A stretch of 64,000 nucleotides of DNA from the NCBI GenBank assembly GCA_963724405.1, contig CAVRUQ010000003.1, positions 806,001-870,000 on the forward strand. The letters run 5' to 3'. The stretch is from CAVQBJ01 sp963724405 (GTDB taxonomy: Bacteria; Actinomycetota; Thermoleophilia; Solirubrobacterales; Solirubrobacteraceae). Positions 1 to 7,791 of the stretch are shown here, piece after piece. Made by a program: the position numbers and the translations under genes. A model generated the notes under the pieces. That model was not told where the DNA came from. It saw only the letters and a list, made by a program, of their open reading frames with translations, and made no database searches. The stretch's first letter is position 1; every line of letters starts with the position of its first letter.

Positions 1-372
1 GCGCACCGCGGTGCCGGCTCGACGACCGCCCGCCGCGTGAGCCATGCGGCCGTGTTCGCCTCCGGCGTATACGGCGGCTACTTCGGCGCCGCGCAGGGGA
101 TCCTGCTGCTCGCGATCCTCGGCCTGGCGCTCCCGGACGGCCTGCAGCGGATCAACGGGCTCAAGAACGTGCTCGCCATGACGGTCAACCTCGTCGCGGG
201 CGTCGTCTTCATCCTCGCCTCGCGGGTGGCGTGGGCGCCGGCGCTGCTCATCATGATCGGCGCCGTGGTCGGCGGCCAGATCGGCGCGCGCTACGGGCGC
301 CGCCTGTCACCCCGCGTGCTGAGAGGGCTGATCGTGATCGTCGGCATCGTGGCGATCGTGCGCCTGGTGTAG
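1..372 (+). CDS. TSUP/TauE-SafE family membrane transporter, C-terminal part
   Basis: The reading frame is open from the first base of the window, so only the C-terminal portion is seen and the start lies to the left. The visible part has about four hydrophobic segments with the family pattern of a small-residue first helix (GGYFGAAQGILLL), then LKNVLAMTVNLVAG and GAVVGGQIGARYGRRLSP, and a short basic loop before the last helix. This matches the second half of the sulfite exporter TauE/SafE (TSUP) family, inner-membrane permeases for sulfur-containing or other organic anions. The substrate cannot be told. It converges on the minus-strand peptidase gene with only 10 bases between stops. Confidence 0.8.
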   Translation, partial: AHRGAGSTTARRVSHAAVFASGVYGGYFGAAQGILLLAILGLALPDGLQRINGLKNVLAMTVNLVAGVVFILASRVAWAPALLIMIGAVVGGQIGARYGRRLSPRVLRGLIVIVGIVAIVRLV

Positions 373-382
373 CGCCGCGCGC

Positions 383-1489
383 TCAGCCGACGACGGTCAG
401 CTCCGTCGGATAGTGGCTGAGGATCTCGGCGCCGGTCTCGGTGACGACGACGAGGTCCTCGATGCGCACGCCGAGGCGCTCGGGGAGGTAGATCCCGGGC
501 TCGACCGTGACGACGTTGCCGGCGCGCAGGGGCGAGTCCCCCCCGGTCTTCGACAGTCGCGGCCCCTCGTGGATCTCGAGGCCGACGCCGTGCCCGAGGC
601 CGTGACCGAAGTACTCGCCGTAGCCCGCCTCCTCGATCACGCCGCGCGCGACCGCGTCGACCTCCTGGCCGGTCGGCCCCGCCATCACGGCGGCGACGCC
701 CGCCCGTTGCGCGCGCAGGACGAGCGCGTACACCTCACGGGCCTCGGGCTCGAGCTCGCCGGTGGCGAACGTGCGCGTGCAGTCCGAGCAGTAGCCGTCG
801 ACGATCGCTCCGAGGTCGATCGTCACGAGCACGTCGCGGGCGATCTCGACGTCGCGCGGCTCGGCGTGCGGGAGCGCCCCGTGCGCCCCGGACGCGACGA
901 TCGAGCCGAAGCTCGGCCCCTCGGCGCCCCGCAGGCGCATCTCGTGCTCGAGATCGACCGCGACCTGGCGTTCGGTGCGCCCGGCGAGCCCGCGCTCGGC
1001 GATCCAGACGAGGATGTCGTCGACGAGCGCGGCGGCGGCGGCGATCCGTCGCAGCTCGTCGGCGTCCTTGACCTCGCGCAGCGCCTCGACGGCGCCGGCG
1101 CTCGGCACGAGCTCCCAGCCTTCGGGCAGGCGCTCGAGCAACGCCGCGTGGCGCTTGACGCTCAGCTGTGCGTCATCGAAGCCGAGGCGCCCGCTCCCGC
1201 TGAGCCCGCGCACCGCGGCCTCGAGCAGATCGCCGGTGGCGATCTCGCGGGCGAAGCGGTCGGGCACCTGGTCCTGCGCCTGCGTGGCGTAGCGGAAGTC
1301 GGTGTAGAAGCGGCGCTCCCCGTCCTCGCCGGCGCCGATGAGCGCCGCCCCGTTGCTGCCCGTGTAGCCGGTCACGTAGCGCACGTTCACCGGCGCGCTG
1401 ACGAGCAGCGCGTCGATCTCGCGCTCGGCGATGGTGGCGGCGAGGTGATCCGAGCGAGCCAGCGCGGCATCGTGAGCGAGGGCCGACAT
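383..1489 (-). CDS. M24 family Xaa-Pro aminopeptidase/dipeptidase
   Basis: A 368-residue metallopeptidase that should remove N-terminal residues before proline. The N-terminal creatinase-like domain (about 10-135) is followed by the pita-bread catalytic domain. All five expected metal ligands are present: Asp225 (IDLG), Asp236 (SDCTRT), His300 (GHGLGH), Glu330 (EPGIY) and Glu344 (RIED). I start at the ATG giving MSALAHDAAL; the open frame continues upstream but there overlaps aroQ and has no family similarity. It is the last gene of the aroC-aroKB-aroQ run, 31 bases after aroQ, the usual position of this peptidase in Gram-positive aro clusters. Cytoplasmic. Confidence 0.9.
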   Translation of the reverse strand: MSALAHDAALARSDHLAATIAEREIDALLVSAPVNVRYVTGYTGSNGAALIGAGEDGERRFYTDFRYATQAQDQVPDRFAREIATGDLLEAAVRGLSGSGRLGFDDAQLSVKRHAALLERLPEGWELVPSAGAVEALREVKDADELRRIAAAAALVDDILVWIAERGLAGRTERQVAVDLEHEMRLRGAEGPSFGSIVASGAHGALPHAEPRDVEIARDVLVTIDLGAIVDGYCSDCTRTFATGELEPEAREVYALVLRAQRAGVAAVMAGPTGQEVDAVARGVIEEAGYGEYFGHGLGHGVGLEIHEGPRLSKTGGDSPLRAGNVVTVEPGIYLPERLGVRIEDLVVVTETGAEILSHYPTELTVVG

Positions 1490-1520
1490 GCGCGTCACCC
1501 TAGCGCGCGAGGCGGGCCGC

Positions 1521-1970
1521 TCAGCCGCCGAGCTCGTCGCGCAGGCGCCGCAGCGCGTCGCGATAGCCCTGCACACCGCGGCCCGCCACGGTGGCGATGC
1601 ACAGGTCCTCGATGACCGACACGTGGCGCCAGGCCTCGCGGGCGCGGACGTCCGAGAGGTGGACCTCGACGGCGGGCAGACCGGCGATCTCGAGCGCATC
1701 GTGGATCGCCCACGCGTAGTGGGTCCACGCGCCCGGGTTGAGGATGATCGCGTCGGCCGTCTCGGCGAGGTGGTGCAGGTGCTCGACGAACGCGCTCTCG
1801 GCGTTGGTCTGGAAGAAGCTCGCGACGAGCCCGAGCTCGCGCGCGGCCTGAGCGACCGTGTCTTGGAGCTCCGCAAGGGTGAGCGTTCCGTACTGGTCCG
1901 GATCGCGCCGTCCGAGCATGTCGAGGTTGACGCCGTGCATGACCTCAACGCGGGGCGGGCCGGCGCTCAC
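1521..1970 (-). CDS. aroQ: Type II 3-dehydroquinate dehydratase
   Basis: Converts 3-dehydroquinate to 3-dehydroshikimate, step three of the shikimate pathway. The 149 residues are the normal size of the dodecameric type II enzyme. Visible family motifs are HGVNLDMLGRRDP near the N terminus with the catalytic Tyr in DQYGTLTLAEL, NPGAWTHYAWAIHDAL with the conserved Asn/His, and EVHLSDV. The chosen start is a GTG that overlaps the aroKB stop codon as GTGA; starting at the later ATG would remove the first beta strand (PRVEVMHG). The overlap implies translational coupling to aroKB. Confidence 0.93.
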   Translation of the reverse strand: MSAGPPRVEVMHGVNLDMLGRRDPDQYGTLTLAELQDTVAQAARELGLVASFFQTNAESAFVEHLHHLAETADAIILNPGAWTHYAWAIHDALEIAGLPAVEVHLSDVRAREAWRHVSVIEDLCIATVAGRGVQGYRDALRRLRDELGG

Positions 1971-3526
1971 GGCTCGATCAGCTCCTCGATCGCGGCGAGC
2001 TGATCGGCGACCGGGACCGTCGCGCCGATGCGCACGCTGCCGGGCGCGTCGAGGAGCACGAACGGCACGTGCTCGGCCGTGCGCTTCTTGTCCGAGGCCG
2101 TCGCCTCGAGCACCGCGGCCGGGTCGATCCCGGACAGGCGGGTCGGCAGCCCTTGGGCGGCGAGCAGCTCGGCCACCTGTCCTCGCAGCTCGGGGCGGCC
2201 GGAGAGGCGTAGCGCCGCGAGCAGGCCGAGTCCGACCGCCTCGCCGTGGCGCAACCGCGCGAAGGCGGTCACCGTCTCGATCGCGTGGCCGATCGTGTGG
2301 CCGAGATTGAGCGTCTGGCGGGCGCCGGCGTCGCGCTCGTCGGCGGCGACGACGGCGAGCTTCGTGCGCGCGCAGGCGACGATCGTGCGCTCGTCCACCG
2401 GCTCGCCACCGGCGACGCGCTCCCACAGGGCGCCGCCGGCGATGAGCGCCGTCTTGAGCACCTCGGCGTATCCGGCCGCACGCTCGGCCGCGGGCAGGGT
2501 GTCGAGCAGCGCCGGGTCGACCATGACGCCGGCCGGCTGGTGGTACGCGCCGACGTAGTTCTTGCCCCCGGGGATGTCGATGCCGGTCTTGCCCCCGTAG
2601 GCGGAGTCGACCTGCGCGACAAGGGTGCTCGGCACGTGCACGACCGCCACCCCGCGCTGATAGGTCGCGGCGCAGAAGCCGGCCAGATCGCCGACGACCC
2701 CGCCGCCGAGCGCGACGACGTGGTCGGCTCGCGTCAGGCGCGCCCGCGCGAGCGCCGCCCACACCCGCTCGGCGCTGGCCAGCGACTTGTGCCGCTCCCC
2801 GGGCGGGATCGCGACGGTGTCAGACACCCAGTCCAGGCGCGCCCCGTACAGCCCGGCCACCGTCTCGTCCGTGACGCCGAACCCGCGCGACGCGCGACGG
2901 TCCAGTGGCCAGAGCGCCTCCTCGAGCAGCCCTCGGGCGACGAACACCGGATAATCGCCCGAGGCCGCGGTGGCCCACAGCATCCGGACCGGTCGCCGGG
3001 CCGCCGCGAGCGCCGCGAGGTGAGGCAGGGCGCGTCGCAGCGCGTCGCTCGACGCGGCCGGCACGATCGCATCGGCGAGCCGCTCGTAGAGCGGAGCGCG
3101 TTCGCGCCAGAGCCGATCGAACGTGCTCCGGTCGCGGGCGAGCGGACGGGTGACGTGGCCGCGCGTCGCGCGCGCCCAGGCCGTGTCGGCGTCAACGTCC
3201 AACAGCACCGTCACGTGATCGCGCAGCGCCGCCTGCACGCGCTCGGAGACCACGCTGCCCCCGCCGAGCGCGACCGCGGCTCCGCTGCCCGCCGCGGCGA
3301 GCACCTCCAGGACGAGCTGCTCCTCGCTCGCGCGGAACGACGCCTCGCCGGAGTGCTCGAACTCGTCGGCCACCGAGCGCCCGAGGCGAGCCTCCAGGAG
3401 GCGATCGGAGTCGCGCACCTGCAGGCCGAGCGTGCCCGCCGCCTCTCGCGCGGCGGTCGATTTGCCGGCGCCCATGAAGCCGATGAACACGAGCGCTCGA
3501 CCTCTCGTCGCGGTCGTGTCGGGCAT
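1967..3526 (-). CDS. aroKB: Fused shikimate kinase / 3-dehydroquinate synthase
   Basis: One reading frame encodes two shikimate-pathway enzymes. Residues about 10-175 are shikimate kinase, with the P-loop GFMGAGKST (16-24), the shikimate-binding Asp/Arg region DSDRLLEARLG and the GGGSV strand. Residues about 185-519 are 3-dehydroquinate synthase, with NAD-binding GGGVVGDLAGF, the substrate site VPSTLVAQVDSAYGGKTG, and metal-binding NLGHTIGHAIE and RHGEAVG. No stop separates them. I start at ATG 3526, just before the kinase fold; an in-frame ATG at 3583 overlapping aroC would add 19 disordered residues. It is coupled to aroQ downstream and lies directly after aroC. Confidence 0.93.
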   Translation of the reverse strand: MPDTTATRGRALVFIGFMGAGKSTAAREAAGTLGLQVRDSDRLLEARLGRSVADEFEHSGEASFRASEEQLVLEVLAAAGSGAAVALGGGSVVSERVQAALRDHVTVLLDVDADTAWARATRGHVTRPLARDRSTFDRLWRERAPLYERLADAIVPAASSDALRRALPHLAALAAARRPVRMLWATAASGDYPVFVARGLLEEALWPLDRRASRGFGVTDETVAGLYGARLDWVSDTVAIPPGERHKSLASAERVWAALARARLTRADHVVALGGGVVGDLAGFCAATYQRGVAVVHVPSTLVAQVDSAYGGKTGIDIPGGKNYVGAYHQPAGVMVDPALLDTLPAAERAAGYAEVLKTALIAGGALWERVAGGEPVDERTIVACARTKLAVVAADERDAGARQTLNLGHTIGHAIETVTAFARLRHGEAVGLGLLAALRLSGRPELRGQVAELLAAQGLPTRLSGIDPAAVLEATASDKKRTAEHVPFVLLDAPGSVRIGATVPVADQLAAIEELIEP

Positions 3527-3570
3527 GAGCGCGGCCGGCGACCCGGACGGTCCCGCGGGACCGCGGACGC

Positions 3571-4737
3571 TCAGGTCATCCATCCGATCCGCGCCCGGTA
3601 GGCGTCGACCGCGGCGCGGACGTCGTCGATGTGATCGCCGCCGAACTTCTGGCGGTAGGCGTCGGCGAGCACGAAGGCCACCATCGACTCCCCGACGACC
3701 CCCGCGGCCGGCACCGTGCACGAGTCGGTCCGCTCGCGCAGCGCCTCCGCCGGCTCGAGCGTCGCGATATCGACCGACCGCAGCGGCTTGGTGAGCGTGG
3801 GCAGCGGCTTCATCGCGCCGCTGACGATGAGCGGATCCCCGGTCGTCATGCCGCCCTCGAGTCCGCCGGCGTGGTTCGTGGTCCGGTAGAACCCGCGCTC
3901 GGGGCGGTGGAAGATCTCGTCGTGGGCCTCCGAGCCCGGCCTGGCGGCGAGGTCGAAGCCGTCGCCGAGGCCGACCCCCTTGATCGCCTGGATCGAGCAC
4001 AGGGCCCCCGCGAGCCGCCCGTCGAGGCGCTCCTCCCAGGAGACGTGTGAGCCGAGCCCCGGGACGAGCCCGAAGGCACGGACCTCGAACACGCCGCCGA
4101 GCGACTCGTTGGCCTTGCGCTGGACGTTGATGTGCTCGACCATCGCGCGGCTCGCCTCGGCGTCGAGGCAGCGCACCGGCGACGCGTCGACGTCGGCGAA
4201 GTCGCCCGCCGACAGCGGCTCCTCGTGGCGGGGGGCGTACACGGTGCCGATCTGGGTGACGTGCGAGACCACCTCGACGCCGAGCGCGCGCAGGAACGCC
4301 CGCGCGATGGCGCCGCCGGCCACGCGCGCGGCGGTCTCGCGGGCGCTCGCGCGCTCGAGCACGTTGCGCACGTCGGTGAACTTGTACTTCTGCGTGCCGA
4401 CCAGATCGGCGTGACCGGGACGCGGGAGGTGCACCTCGGCGACCTCGGCCTCGACCGGCCACGGGTTCATGCGCTCCTCCCAGTTGGCGTAGTCGCGGTT
4501 GGCGACCTGCAGGGCGATCGGGCCACCGAGCGTGCGGCCGTGGCGCACGCCGCCGGTGACCTCGGCGCGGTCGCGCTCGATCTTCATCCGCCCGCCGCGA
4601 CCGTGGCCGAGCTGGCGCCGGGCCATGTCGCGGTTGAGCTCATCCTCGGTCAGCTCGAGGCCGGCCGGAATCCCCTCCACGATGCACGTGAGACCGGGGC
4701 CGTGCGATTCGCCGGCCGTGATGAGACGGAGCGCCAT
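3571..4737 (-). CDS. aroC: Chorismate synthase
   Basis: Makes chorismate from 5-enolpyruvylshikimate 3-phosphate using reduced FMN. The 388 residues are standard length. It has the start signature MALRLITAGESHGPGL, the central HGRGGRMKIERD, ERASARETAARVAGG, the NVQRKANESLGGVFEV region and the closing RTTNHAGGLEGGMTTG motif. A purine-rich AGGGGC lies about 5 bases before the ATG. It heads the minus-strand aroC-aroKB-aroQ-peptidase operon, about 200 bases after the pilus block, so transcription may continue from the pilus genes. Confidence 0.95.
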   Translation of the reverse strand: MALRLITAGESHGPGLTCIVEGIPAGLELTEDELNRDMARRQLGHGRGGRMKIERDRAEVTGGVRHGRTLGGPIALQVANRDYANWEERMNPWPVEAEVAEVHLPRPGHADLVGTQKYKFTDVRNVLERASARETAARVAGGAIARAFLRALGVEVVSHVTQIGTVYAPRHEEPLSAGDFADVDASPVRCLDAEASRAMVEHINVQRKANESLGGVFEVRAFGLVPGLGSHVSWEERLDGRLAGALCSIQAIKGVGLGDGFDLAARPGSEAHDEIFHRPERGFYRTTNHAGGLEGGMTTGDPLIVSGAMKPLPTLTKPLRSVDIATLEPAEALRERTDSCTVPAAGVVGESMVAFVLADAYRQKFGGDHIDDVRAAVDAYRARIGWMT

Positions 4738-4934
4738 AGCGCCCCTAGCTTATTGGGGCGGGCGCGGGTCACCCCGCGTGGGGCGGGCGGGGCGGGGTCC
4801 CCGCGACTACCACCGCCTCACGCGACCGGACCGGCCTGTCGGCGTACCAGTCCGATGCGCGCGAGGACGGCAGTCCCAGCCGCCCGGCCTCACGGCGGGG
4901 CGGATGAGCCGGTCCGAGGGGGATGGGTGACGCG

Positions 4935-6074
4935 TCAGCGCGGCGCCCCGGCGAGCACCAGGGCGGGCGCGAGCACCCCTCGGTTGAAGGTCAGGCTCGA
5001 GGCCTGGGCGGGCGACGGCGACGCGGCGAAGCCGTGGATCGGAGCGGCGGTCAGGATCGCGGCGCCGGCGTCGGCCGCCTCGCGGGCCGCGTGGCGCACC
5101 GAGGCGGTGGTGGCGGCGGTGTTGCCGTCGACGCTGACGACCGCGAGCGCGTACTGGACGACGCCGAGCGTCGGCGAGTCGTACTGGAAGGTCTCGATGT
5201 CGCCCGGCTTGAGCTCCATGTTCGGGCAGTTGCTCGGCGAGGGCACGCACACGCCCGGGCCGCTGCCGGGGAACAGGTTGCCGCTCCCCTCGAGCGCGAA
5301 CTCGAGCGATGTCCCGTCGGGACTGATGCCGATCAGCGAGAGGATCGGCTCGTTCGCGTCGGGCAGCTGCATGCCTGCCTTCGGCTGGTTGTAGTCCTGG
5401 AGGTCGCTGAGCGAGATCGACTGCCCGGCGGCGCCGGTCGCGCCCGTCGCACCGGTCGGACCGGTCGTGCCCACACCGGCGCTCGAGGGCAACAGACCGA
5501 ACCGGAAGTCGGCGTTGACCGTCGTCGGCTTGCTCGACTTCTTCTTCGGCGACGGGGTCGGCGTGGGCGTGGGCGTGGGCGTGGGGGTCGTCGTCGGTGG
5601 CGGCGTCGGCACGCTCGGCGTCGGCACGCTCGTACCGCCCGAGCCCGAGCTCGAACCCGAACCGGAGCCGCTCGAGCCGCCCGAGCTGCCCGAGCTGCCC
5701 GAGCTGCCACTCGAGGACGAGGCGCCGGTCGCGCCGGTCGCCCCCGTCGCTCCCGTGTCCGACGGACTGACGAGCGGGGTGAAGGGATCGTGGGCGCCGG
5801 CCTGGCGCTGGAACGCGACGCCGTTCGCGGTCTCGGCGACCGCCTGGTTCGGGTTCGGCGGCACCGGAGAGAGCACGGGCCCGTTCCCGGTGCCGAGCGC
5901 GGCGAGTCCGCCGGGGGCAGGCGACCCGGACGGGGAGCCCGAGCCGGATCCGCCGCCCCCGAGCAGCACCACGGCGGCGACGAACCCCACCGCGAGCAGC
6001 ACGAGGATCGGCCAGAGCCGCCGCTCGATGATGTCCGCGCGCACCGAGCGGAGGAAGTCGAGGACGTCGCTCAT
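4935..6074 (-). CDS. Membrane-anchored pilus-cluster protein with collagen-like GAT repeats (PilP position)
   Basis: A 379-residue protein directly after pilO, overlapping it by four bases, where PilP lies in other pilus operons. It has a short cytoplasmic start, one transmembrane segment (about 20-40), then a long low-complexity stretch: GATGATGATG, Ser/Gly runs, Pro/Thr runs (TPTPTPTP), a basic KKKSSKP patch and a second GPTGATGATGAAG tract. The C-terminal 150 residues look folded (ILSLIGISPDGTSLEFALEG, two Cys in GVCVPSPSNCP). A role on the outside linking PilN/PilO to the envelope is inferred from position only. I do not recognise a named domain. Not a convincing PilP homologue by sequence. 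Confidence 0.75.
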   Translation of the reverse strand: MSDVLDFLRSVRADIIERRLWPILVLLAVGFVAAVVLLGGGGSGSGSPSGSPAPGGLAALGTGNGPVLSPVPPNPNQAVAETANGVAFQRQAGAHDPFTPLVSPSDTGATGATGATGASSSSGSSGSSGSSGGSSGSGSGSSSGSGGTSVPTPSVPTPPPTTTPTPTPTPTPTPSPKKKSSKPTTVNADFRFGLLPSSAGVGTTGPTGATGATGAAGQSISLSDLQDYNQPKAGMQLPDANEPILSLIGISPDGTSLEFALEGSGNLFPGSGPGVCVPSPSNCPNMELKPGDIETFQYDSPTLGVVQYALAVVSVDGNTAATTASVRHAAREAADAGAAILTAAPIHGFAASPSPAQASSLTFNRGVLAPALVLAGAPR

Positions 6075-6811
6075 GGGTTGGCCTGGATCACGGCGGGCGT
6101 GCCGGACGTCGTGGACCCGCCGGTCGGAGTGGTCGCGGGCGTGCCGCTACCGGTTCCGCTCGACGGTGTGGAGGCCGGCATGACATAGGCGTCGGCGGTG
6201 ACCGTGCCGGTCAGGAGGACGTTCGCGCCGCTGCCGCCCGAGGCGGACGCCGAGGCCGTGGAGAGCGGCGCCAGGTTCACTCCCTGGATCGTCAGCAGGC
6301 GACCCGTGACGATGAGCGTCCCGTTCTTCGTCTGCACCGCGAAGGCGTTCAGCCGGCCGAGCAGGTGGTACAGGTCGAAGAACGTGCCGGTGAAGGCGAA
6401 CGTGAACGGGAGCGTCGTGAAACCGCCGGCCGTGGCCGCGGCGCTCGCGCTCGACGCGGACCCGGATCCGGCCCCGCCTGCGCTGCCGCCCGCGGTGATC
6501 CCAGCGAACTCGACGTTGCGCACGCTCGAGGCCTGGTCGAGCTCGTAGACGAGCGACGGGACCTCCGGGCTGGCCGGCACGGCCTTGCCGACACCCACGA
6601 GCGCCGCGTACGCCGCGGGGTACCTGCGCTTGCTGGCCAGGGCGGTGCCGAGCGACGACTGGGCGGTGGAGAGCGTCTGCTGCGCCTGGCTGACCTGCGT
6701 GCTCACGCTCGCAGCGGCCTGGCGCTCGGGGGACACCACGAACATCCAGGTGGCGACGAGCGAGGCCAGGACGACGCAGACGATGAGGACGAGTCGATCG
6801 CGTTCGCTCAT
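6071..6811 (-). CDS. pilO: PilO-like type IV pilus alignment protein
   Basis: A 246-residue bitopic membrane protein: short basic N terminus, one transmembrane helix (about 7-27), a coiled-coil-like segment rich in Gln/Ala (STQVSQAQQTLSTAQSSLGTALASKRRYPAAYAAL), then a ferredoxin-like fold with FTFAFTGTFFDLYHLLGRLNAF, the pattern of PilO proteins. PilO pairs with PilN in the inner-membrane alignment complex of type IV pili. A Gly/Ser/Ala-rich loop interrupts the fold. The ATG overlaps the pilN stop by one base (TGATG) and its own end overlaps the next gene, so the three genes are translationally coupled. Confidence 0.85.
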   Translation of the reverse strand: MSERDRLVLIVCVVLASLVATWMFVVSPERQAAASVSTQVSQAQQTLSTAQSSLGTALASKRRYPAAYAALVGVGKAVPASPEVPSLVYELDQASSVRNVEFAGITAGGSAGGAGSGSASSASAAATAGGFTTLPFTFAFTGTFFDLYHLLGRLNAFAVQTKNGTLIVTGRLLTIQGVNLAPLSTASASASGGSGANVLLTGTVTADAYVMPASTPSSGTGSGTPATTPTGGSTTSGTPAVIQANP

Positions 6812-7791
6812 CACTGCACTCCCGCGGGAGACTTGGGTCGGGTCGTCGATCCGCCCGTCGCGCCCGTTGCGCCAGAGGCGCCCGACGCGCCGGTCGCGCC
6901 CGAGGCGCTCGACGGGCCCGATGCGCTCGTTGCGCTCGGCGTCGCGGCGCCGGTCGTGCTCGGCGTGCTCGCGGCGCTCGCGGGGGTCGCGCTCGCGCCC
7001 GCCGCGCTCGTGGAGGCCACGGTCGCGGAGGATGCGGGCGTCCCGACGCCGGGCGGCGGGGCCGCGCCGGTCGCGGCCGTCGGGGTGACGGTCGGCAGCG
7101 CCGTGAAGGTGACGGTGACGTTGAAGCTGTCCGGGCAGGCGCTGCTCGCCGGGCTCGAGCCGCCCTGTGCACCCGCCGTGGAGGACTGCAGGGTCACGTT
7201 GGTCACGCCATCGATGAGGGCGAGGCGCTGCAACGTGAACGCCACATCGGATTGGGAGAACGTGCAGCCCTGGAGCACCAGCGTCGGGACGCTGCCGGCG
7301 GGGGTCACGGAGGCGGGCGTGGCGCCGGCCGCGCCGGCTGCACCGGTGGCGCCAGTGGCGGCTCCCGCCGCGCCGGGCGGTGGCGCCGCGGCGGGAGTCG
7401 CGGTCGTGCCGGTGGCGATGGTGCCGGTGACCAGAGACAGCGAGACGTTGGCGGGAAGGACGCGACCGAGCTCGTGGAACGCGTGCGCCCAGTCGAAGCG
7501 GTCCTGGGCGAGCTGCTCCACGGCGCTGACGCGCCCGGTGCTCATCGTGACGAAGCTGTTGTAGGAGGTGAGCCCGTTCGCGACCGCCTGGGCCTGCTGG
7601 GCCTGCTGGCCCAGCTGGGTCACCTTGGCGTTCTGGGTGTTGACGTCGTGACGGGCCATCAGCCACATCACGCTCATCGCCACAAGCCCGGTGGCGAGCC
7701 CGACGAGCGCGTACGCGACCCCGCCCGAGCGACCGTAGGTGCCGCCGGCGCCGGGGCGCTGCTCGGAGGGGATGAGGTTGACCGCTCTCAC
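6811..7791 (-). CDS. pilN: PilN-like type IV pilus assembly protein with long low-complexity tail
   Basis: Starts MRAVNLIPSEQR, the conserved N-terminal motif by which PilN docks onto PilM, followed by one transmembrane segment (about 25-46), a short coiled coil and the PilN fold (LGRVLPANVSLSLVTG; ALIDGVTNVTLQSS). Unusually, the fold is interrupted by a Gly/Ala/Thr tract with GATGA units, and the last 100 or so residues are almost only Ala, Ser, Thr, Gly and Pro, ending in GASGATGATGG. Typical PilN proteins are about 180-220 residues; this one has 326. It overlaps pilM by four bases at its start. Confidence 0.88.
   Translation of the reverse strand: MRAVNLIPSEQRPGAGGTYGRSGGVAYALVGLATGLVAMSVMWLMARHDVNTQNAKVTQLGQQAQQAQAVANGLTSYNSFVTMSTGRVSAVEQLAQDRFDWAHAFHELGRVLPANVSLSLVTGTIATGTTATPAAAPPPGAAGAATGATGAAGAAGATPASVTPAGSVPTLVLQGCTFSQSDVAFTLQRLALIDGVTNVTLQSSTAGAQGGSSPASSACPDSFNVTVTFTALPTVTPTAATGAAPPPGVGTPASSATVASTSAAGASATPASAASTPSTTGAATPSATSASGPSSASGATGASGASGATGATGGSTTRPKSPAGVQ

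Noticed and set aside
413..1615. Plus-strand open frame of 400 codons opposite the Xaa-Pro peptidase
   Set aside because: Shadow of a well-supported metallopeptidase with all five metal ligands on the minus strand.
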